This document shows positions 6,800 to 9,004 of a stretch of DNA of 9,004 bases, piece by piece. The stretch spans positions 1 through 9,004 of the forward strand of contig JAIOOZ010000220.1 of assembly GCA_021414185.1 (NCBI GenBank), written 5' to 3'. The notes beneath the pieces were generated by a model. It was given only the letters and a program-made list of their open reading frames with translations, made no database searches and was not told where the DNA came from. The stretch is from Betaproteobacteria bacterium. GTDB taxonomy: Bacteria; Pseudomonadota; Gammaproteobacteria; Burkholderiales; SG8-41. How positions within the stretch are numbered: position 1 is the stretch's first letter; each line of letters starts with the position of its first letter. The position numbers and the translations under genes were made by a program.

Positions 6800-6973
6800 T
6801 TAACGGTCGATGCCGGCGTCGTTCTTGTCGTGCAGGGTCATCAGGTCCATGCCCTCGATCCACACGTTCGGGCACAGGAAACCGGCGCTGAATATAAAAA
6901 CCAGCAGGCGGCCGAAACGGGACGCGTCCCATTTGGCGCCCTTGCTTGCTGCGGAAACTTTGGAAGCTTGCAT
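6800..6973 (-). CDS. small protein of 57 residues, unrecognised
   Basis: ATG 6973-6971 to TAA 6802-6800 encodes 57 residues starting MQASKVSAASKGAKWDASRF. AAAGGAG (complement of 6980-6986) lies 6 bases before the ATG, an excellent ribosome binding site, and a strong terminator follows 25 bases after the stop. This full set of expression signals is why I call it a gene despite its size. The N-terminal third is basic and polar (Lys5, Lys11, Lys14, Arg19, Arg22). A hydrophobic run LLVFIFSAGFL (23-33) follows, then CPNVWIEGMDLM and a charged end (HDKNDAGIDR). The hydrophobic run is short for a bilayer-spanning helix; it might be a membrane-peripheral peptide or a small protein with one Cys (34). 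I recognise no family and assign no function. It is convergent with the HIT gene and transcribed alone. Confidence 0.72.
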   Translation of the reverse strand: MQASKVSAASKGAKWDASRFGRLLVFIFSAGFLCPNVWIEGMDLMTLHDKNDAGIDR

Positions 6974-7165
6974 CGTGAACTCCTTTAATGGACCACGATG
7001 ACCGCCTCGTGGAAAAGCGAGACAGGAGTTTGTGCGAGTAAGCTTACGCGAAACTTACGGGAGTGCTGCCCCAGCCGAACGGCGACTATACACTGGATGT
7101 GCCGGCACACACCGCATTGTCCCAAATAAAGGCGCGTTACATCAGCCGGCGATTTTCAGATGTTC
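6974..7165. other. intergenic leader region of the small gene
   Basis: No plausible gene. On the minus strand a TATAGT box (7090-7085) could be a -10 about 110 bases before the small gene, with only a poor -35. The leader then contains a perfect palindrome GTAAGCTTAC (7038-7047), two CTTACG direct repeats (7043-7048 and 7054-7059, 11 bases apart), and a hairpin CCACGA (6993-6998)/TCGTGG (7007-7012) just before the ribosome binding site. These could be regulatory, but none is a motif I recognise. Confidence 0.35.
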
Positions 7166-7433
7166 AGAGTCTGTAACAGCATGAAACGCGCGATGCGCTG
7201 TCACGATTTTGGCTCAGGGCTAGAAGAAAGTCCCGCGGCTTAGTCATTCTAAGCAAGGGGCTTTTCGACAACGCCATGGGCCAAAACTCGTGGCAGCCCG
7301 AAGGGTTGCAGCCAGAATCGGCGCTAGCTTCGTTGCTCGTCTTGCCAATACAGTAAGTATTGGCTTCACCGGGCGCCTTGCCATCACCAATTCTGGCAGC
7401 AACGCACGCGTGTTTCATTGTGTTAGGCACTCT
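7166..7433. mobile_element. MITE-like structured inverted-repeat element (268 bases)
   Basis: The ends are imperfect terminal inverted repeats: 7166-7192 (AGAGTCTGTAACAGC...) against the complement of 7407-7433 (AGAGTGCCTAACACA...), 21 of 27 positions identical. Between them lie two long hairpins. Hairpin A pairs 7197-7220 with 7273-7297 (21 Watson-Crick pairs, 2 G-U, 1 mismatch, 1 bulge) and contains an inner stem 7227-7264 (AAAGTCCC/GGGGCTTT and GCTTAG/CTAAGC, loop TCATT). Hairpin B pairs 7303-7321 with 7387-7405 (16 of 19), plus GGCGC/GCGCC (7320-7324/7373-7377) and an inner hairpin GCCAATAC/GTATTGGC (7344-7364). The whole folds as a three-way junction on either strand. It holds no transposase and no convincing gene. 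Best guess is a non-autonomous mobile element (MITE) or a dispersed structured repeat; a structured RNA is the alternative. No clear target-site duplication is seen and no family is recognised. Confidence 0.65.
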
Positions 7434-7442
7434 AAGTATAAT
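7414..7442 (+). promoter_or_regulatory. probable promoter of the reductase/Bug pair, straddling the element edge
   Basis: A perfect TATAAT (7437-7442) begins 4 bases outside the element. At 17 bases upstream lies TTCATT (7414-7419), a weak -35 contained in the element's right terminal repeat. The -10 is about 70 bases before the reductase ATG. Confidence 0.5.
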
Positions 7443-7513
7443 GGGATTGCGTTTCGACAGGCAATCTTCGAGCGCGCGATTTTCAATCCTGTTTTTCAGC
7501 CAACCGGATTTTC

Positions 7514-8572
7514 ATGAATTCCCCAAGCAAGAAACGCATTGCCTTCATCGGCGCGGGCGCCATCGGCGGATTTGTCGGCGGCCATCTCACCAAAGCCGGG
7601 CTCGACGTTACGCTGATCGATCAATGGGCGGAACACGTCGACGTGATGAAGCGCGACGGCCTGCATTTCAGCGGCACGGTGGGAGAATATTCCGTGCCGG
7701 TACACGCGCTGCATATCCACGAAGCGCAAACGCTCGCCGCCAATCCCGTCGACATCGGCATCATCTGCACCAAGCTCTACGACACCACGTGGGCGACGTC
7801 GCTGATCAAGCCTTACCTGGCCCCCGGCGGTTATGTCGTGACCATGCAGAACTGCGTGGTCGAGGACATCGTCGCCGGCATCGTCGGCTGGGGCCGCACC
7901 GTCGGCTGCATCGCCAGCACCATGAGCGCCGAAGCGTACGCGCCGGGACGCATCCGCCGCACGCGCCAGGCCGGCGGCTCGGCGTACACCATATTCCGCG
8001 CCGGCGAGACGCATGGCCGCATCACGCCGCGCCTGACCGAGTTGGTCGCGATGCTGAATTTGGTCGACAGCGCCAAGGCCACCGAAAACCTGTGGGGCGA
8101 GCGCTGGGGCAAATGCGTCGCCAATACGATGACGACCGGCGTGTCGGGCATCACCGGGTTCAACCTGATGACGGTGCTGAAGGACCAGAACGCGCGCAAG
8201 CTCGTTATCAAGCTCGCCGCCGAAGCGATACACGTCGGACGCGCGCAGGGTTTTCCGATCGAGCCGGTGCGCCGGCTCGAACCCGACGTCTGGCTGAAGG
8301 CAGCAGGCGGCGACAGCGCAGCGCTTGCGGCCGTCGACAAAGCAATCGGCATCGAGCTCGAACGCATGACCGATGCCGCCTACTCGGGCACGACGCAGGA
8401 TCTGCGCAAGGGGCGCCGCACCGAGATCGACTACATGAATGGATTCGTCGCCGACAAGGGCGACGAATGCGGCGTTGCCGCCCCCACCCACCGCCGCATT
8501 ACCGACCTCATCCACCGCATGGAACGCGGCGAGTTGAAACCAGACCCCGATCACCTGACCGCTCTGCTCTGA
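7514..8572 (+). CDS. ketopantoate reductase (ApbA/PanE) family protein
   Basis: A 352-residue NAD(P)-dependent enzyme. The N-terminal Rossmann fold shows RIAFIGAGAIGGFVGGHL (8-25) with GAGAIGG as dinucleotide loop, then VDIGIICTKLYDT (79-91) and MQNCVVED (111-118), the place of the usual QNG motif. The C-terminal ApbA_C domain has WGKCVANTM (198-206) with candidate catalytic Lys200 and Asn204, and SGTTQDLRKGRRTEIDYMNGF (291-311), matching the family's substrate-binding Ser and Glu region. Classical members reduce 2-dehydropantoate to pantoate in the cytoplasm, but E. coli PanE is about 303 residues. The greater length and the adjacent Bug receptor suggest a catabolic oxidoreductase acting on another 2-oxo or hydroxy acid; this is inference. 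The ATG at 7514 has no clear ribosome binding site, yet homology starts at about residue 7, so the start is reasonable. The next gene begins 9 bases after the stop. Confidence 0.88.
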   Translation: MNSPSKKRIAFIGAGAIGGFVGGHLTKAGLDVTLIDQWAEHVDVMKRDGLHFSGTVGEYSVPVHALHIHEAQTLAANPVDIGIICTKLYDTTWATSLIKPYLAPGGYVVTMQNCVVEDIVAGIVGWGRTVGCIASTMSAEAYAPGRIRRTRQAGGSAYTIFRAGETHGRITPRLTELVAMLNLVDSAKATENLWGERWGKCVANTMTTGVSGITGFNLMTVLKDQNARKLVIKLAAEAIHVGRAQGFPIEPVRRLEPDVWLKAAGGDSAALAAVDKAIGIELERMTDAAYSGTTQDLRKGRRTEIDYMNGFVADKGDECGVAAPTHRRITDLIHRMERGELKPDPDHLTALL

Positions 8573-8581
8573 GGATCACGC

Positions 8582-9004
8582 ATGAATAGAATGAACCCTG
8601 GCCTGTACGTATTTGCCATGGCCGCGCTCGCGGCCGCAAACGTGGCCCATGCGCAAAGCTATCCCGCCAAGCCGATCAAGATCGTCGTCGCCTATCCGCC
8701 CGGCGGCCCCAACGATCTTTCCGCGCGCGCCGTCGGACAACGCTTGTCCGAAGCACTCGGCCAGCCGGTCATCGGGGAACACCGCGCCGGCGCCGCCGGC
8801 AACATCGGCTCACAGTACGTCGCGCCCTCGCCGCCTGATGGTTACCCGCTGCTGAACGGCGCGCGTGCGCTGACCATCGCGCCGGCGCTGTCGAAGGGCC
8901 TGCAGTACGACGTCGCAAAAGACTTCGCCCCTATCAGCATGACGGTCGCCAGCTCTTTCGTGCTCGCCGCGCATCCGTCCGTGCCGGTGAACTCGATCAA
9001 GTCG
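8582..9004 (+). CDS. Bug/TctC-family tripartite tricarboxylate transporter substrate-binding protein, 5' part (runs off window)
   Basis: 141 residues are present and the frame is open at the right edge; family members are about 320 residues. A signal peptide (MNRMNPGLYVFAMAALAAAN) ends with AHA, likely cleaved after residue 24. The mature protein begins QSYPAKPIKIVVAYPPGGPN, then DLSARAVGQRLSEALGQPVI, RAGAAGNIGSQYVA and PPDGYPLL, the classic pattern of Bug receptors (PGG...D...AR, GAAGNIG, PDGYTLL). These bind carboxylates or related small metabolites in the periplasm and are strongly expanded in Burkholderiales; most have no dedicated membrane partner nearby. TGAGGA (8570-8575) gives a ribosome binding site overlapping the reductase stop, so the two genes are co-translated from one transcript. 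The ligand cannot be predicted. Confidence 0.93.
   Translation, partial: MNRMNPGLYVFAMAALAAANVAHAQSYPAKPIKIVVAYPPGGPNDLSARAVGQRLSEALGQPVIGEHRAGAAGNIGSQYVAPSPPDGYPLLNGARALTIAPALSKGLQYDVAKDFAPISMTVASSFVLAAHPSVPVNSIKS

Noticed and set aside
7164..7430. An 88-residue open frame on the minus strand covering almost exactly the structured element
   Set aside because: The sequence is fully accounted for by nested inverted repeats, the product is low-complexity in character with no recognised domain, and there is no ribosome binding site; such frames inside repeats are usually spurious hypothetical proteins.
7166..7433. CRISPR array or tRNA cluster
   Set aside because: The repeats are inverted, not direct with regular spacers, and no tRNA cloverleaf with conserved T-loop bases or CCA is present.
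7496..8554. A 352-residue minus-strand frame opposite the reductase
   Set aside because: It is the antisense shadow of a clearly homologous gene; high GC leaves long open antisense frames.

Overview
The window reads as a chromosomal segment of a high-GC betaproteobacterium, probably Burkholderiales or a relative. This rests on gene content (a phasin for polyhydroxyalkanoate granules, a STAS-fused MlaE-type lipid ABC transporter, a Bug/TctC-type receptor), GC-rich codon use and sigma70-like promoters. The exact taxon cannot be fixed from this sequence.

Layout. 1-875 (minus): N-terminal 291 residues of a YddA-type ABC permease/ATPase, running off the left edge. 1003-1431 (plus): a two-CBS-domain protein. 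1440-2025 (plus): a CinA-N/MoaB-like molybdopterin-binding gene, broken by an internal deletion with a frame change. A bidirectional hairpin terminator (2048-2076) separates it from a convergent phasin gene (2097-2636, minus). A divergent promoter region (about 2640-2903) serves the phasin on one side and a lipid-transport operon on the other. That operon runs STAS-MlaE permease, MlaF-like ATPase, MCE/MlaD-like protein, ABC auxiliary lipoprotein (2904-6361), with a HIT-family hydrolase gene (6400-6741) following closely. The permease and ATPase genes are welded at about 3998 in different frames. The permease C-terminus and the ATPase start are missing, so this is a second deletion-like lesion. 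6800-6973 (minus) holds a 57-residue gene with a strong ribosome binding site and its own terminator. 7166-7433 is a non-coding, highly structured inverted-repeat element. 7514-8572 (plus) is a ketopantoate-reductase-family enzyme, followed 9 bases later by the start of a Bug-family periplasmic solute receptor that runs off the right edge.

How the genes work together. The 2904-6361 operon would form an inner-membrane, periplasm-spanning lipid transporter: permease plus ATPase in the membrane, the MCE protein binding lipid in the periplasm, and a lipoprotein as outer-membrane partner. As written, the first two subunits could not both be made intact. The reductase and Bug receptor look like an uptake-plus-catabolism pair rather than pantothenate housekeeping.

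The most unusual item is the 268-base element at 7166-7433. It has 27-base imperfect terminal inverted repeats enclosing two long side-by-side hairpins, so a single strand would fold as a three-way junction. Its right end abuts a consensus -10 box that probably drives the reductase/receptor pair. It resembles a MITE or a structured RNA/DNA element, and I cannot assign it to a named family.
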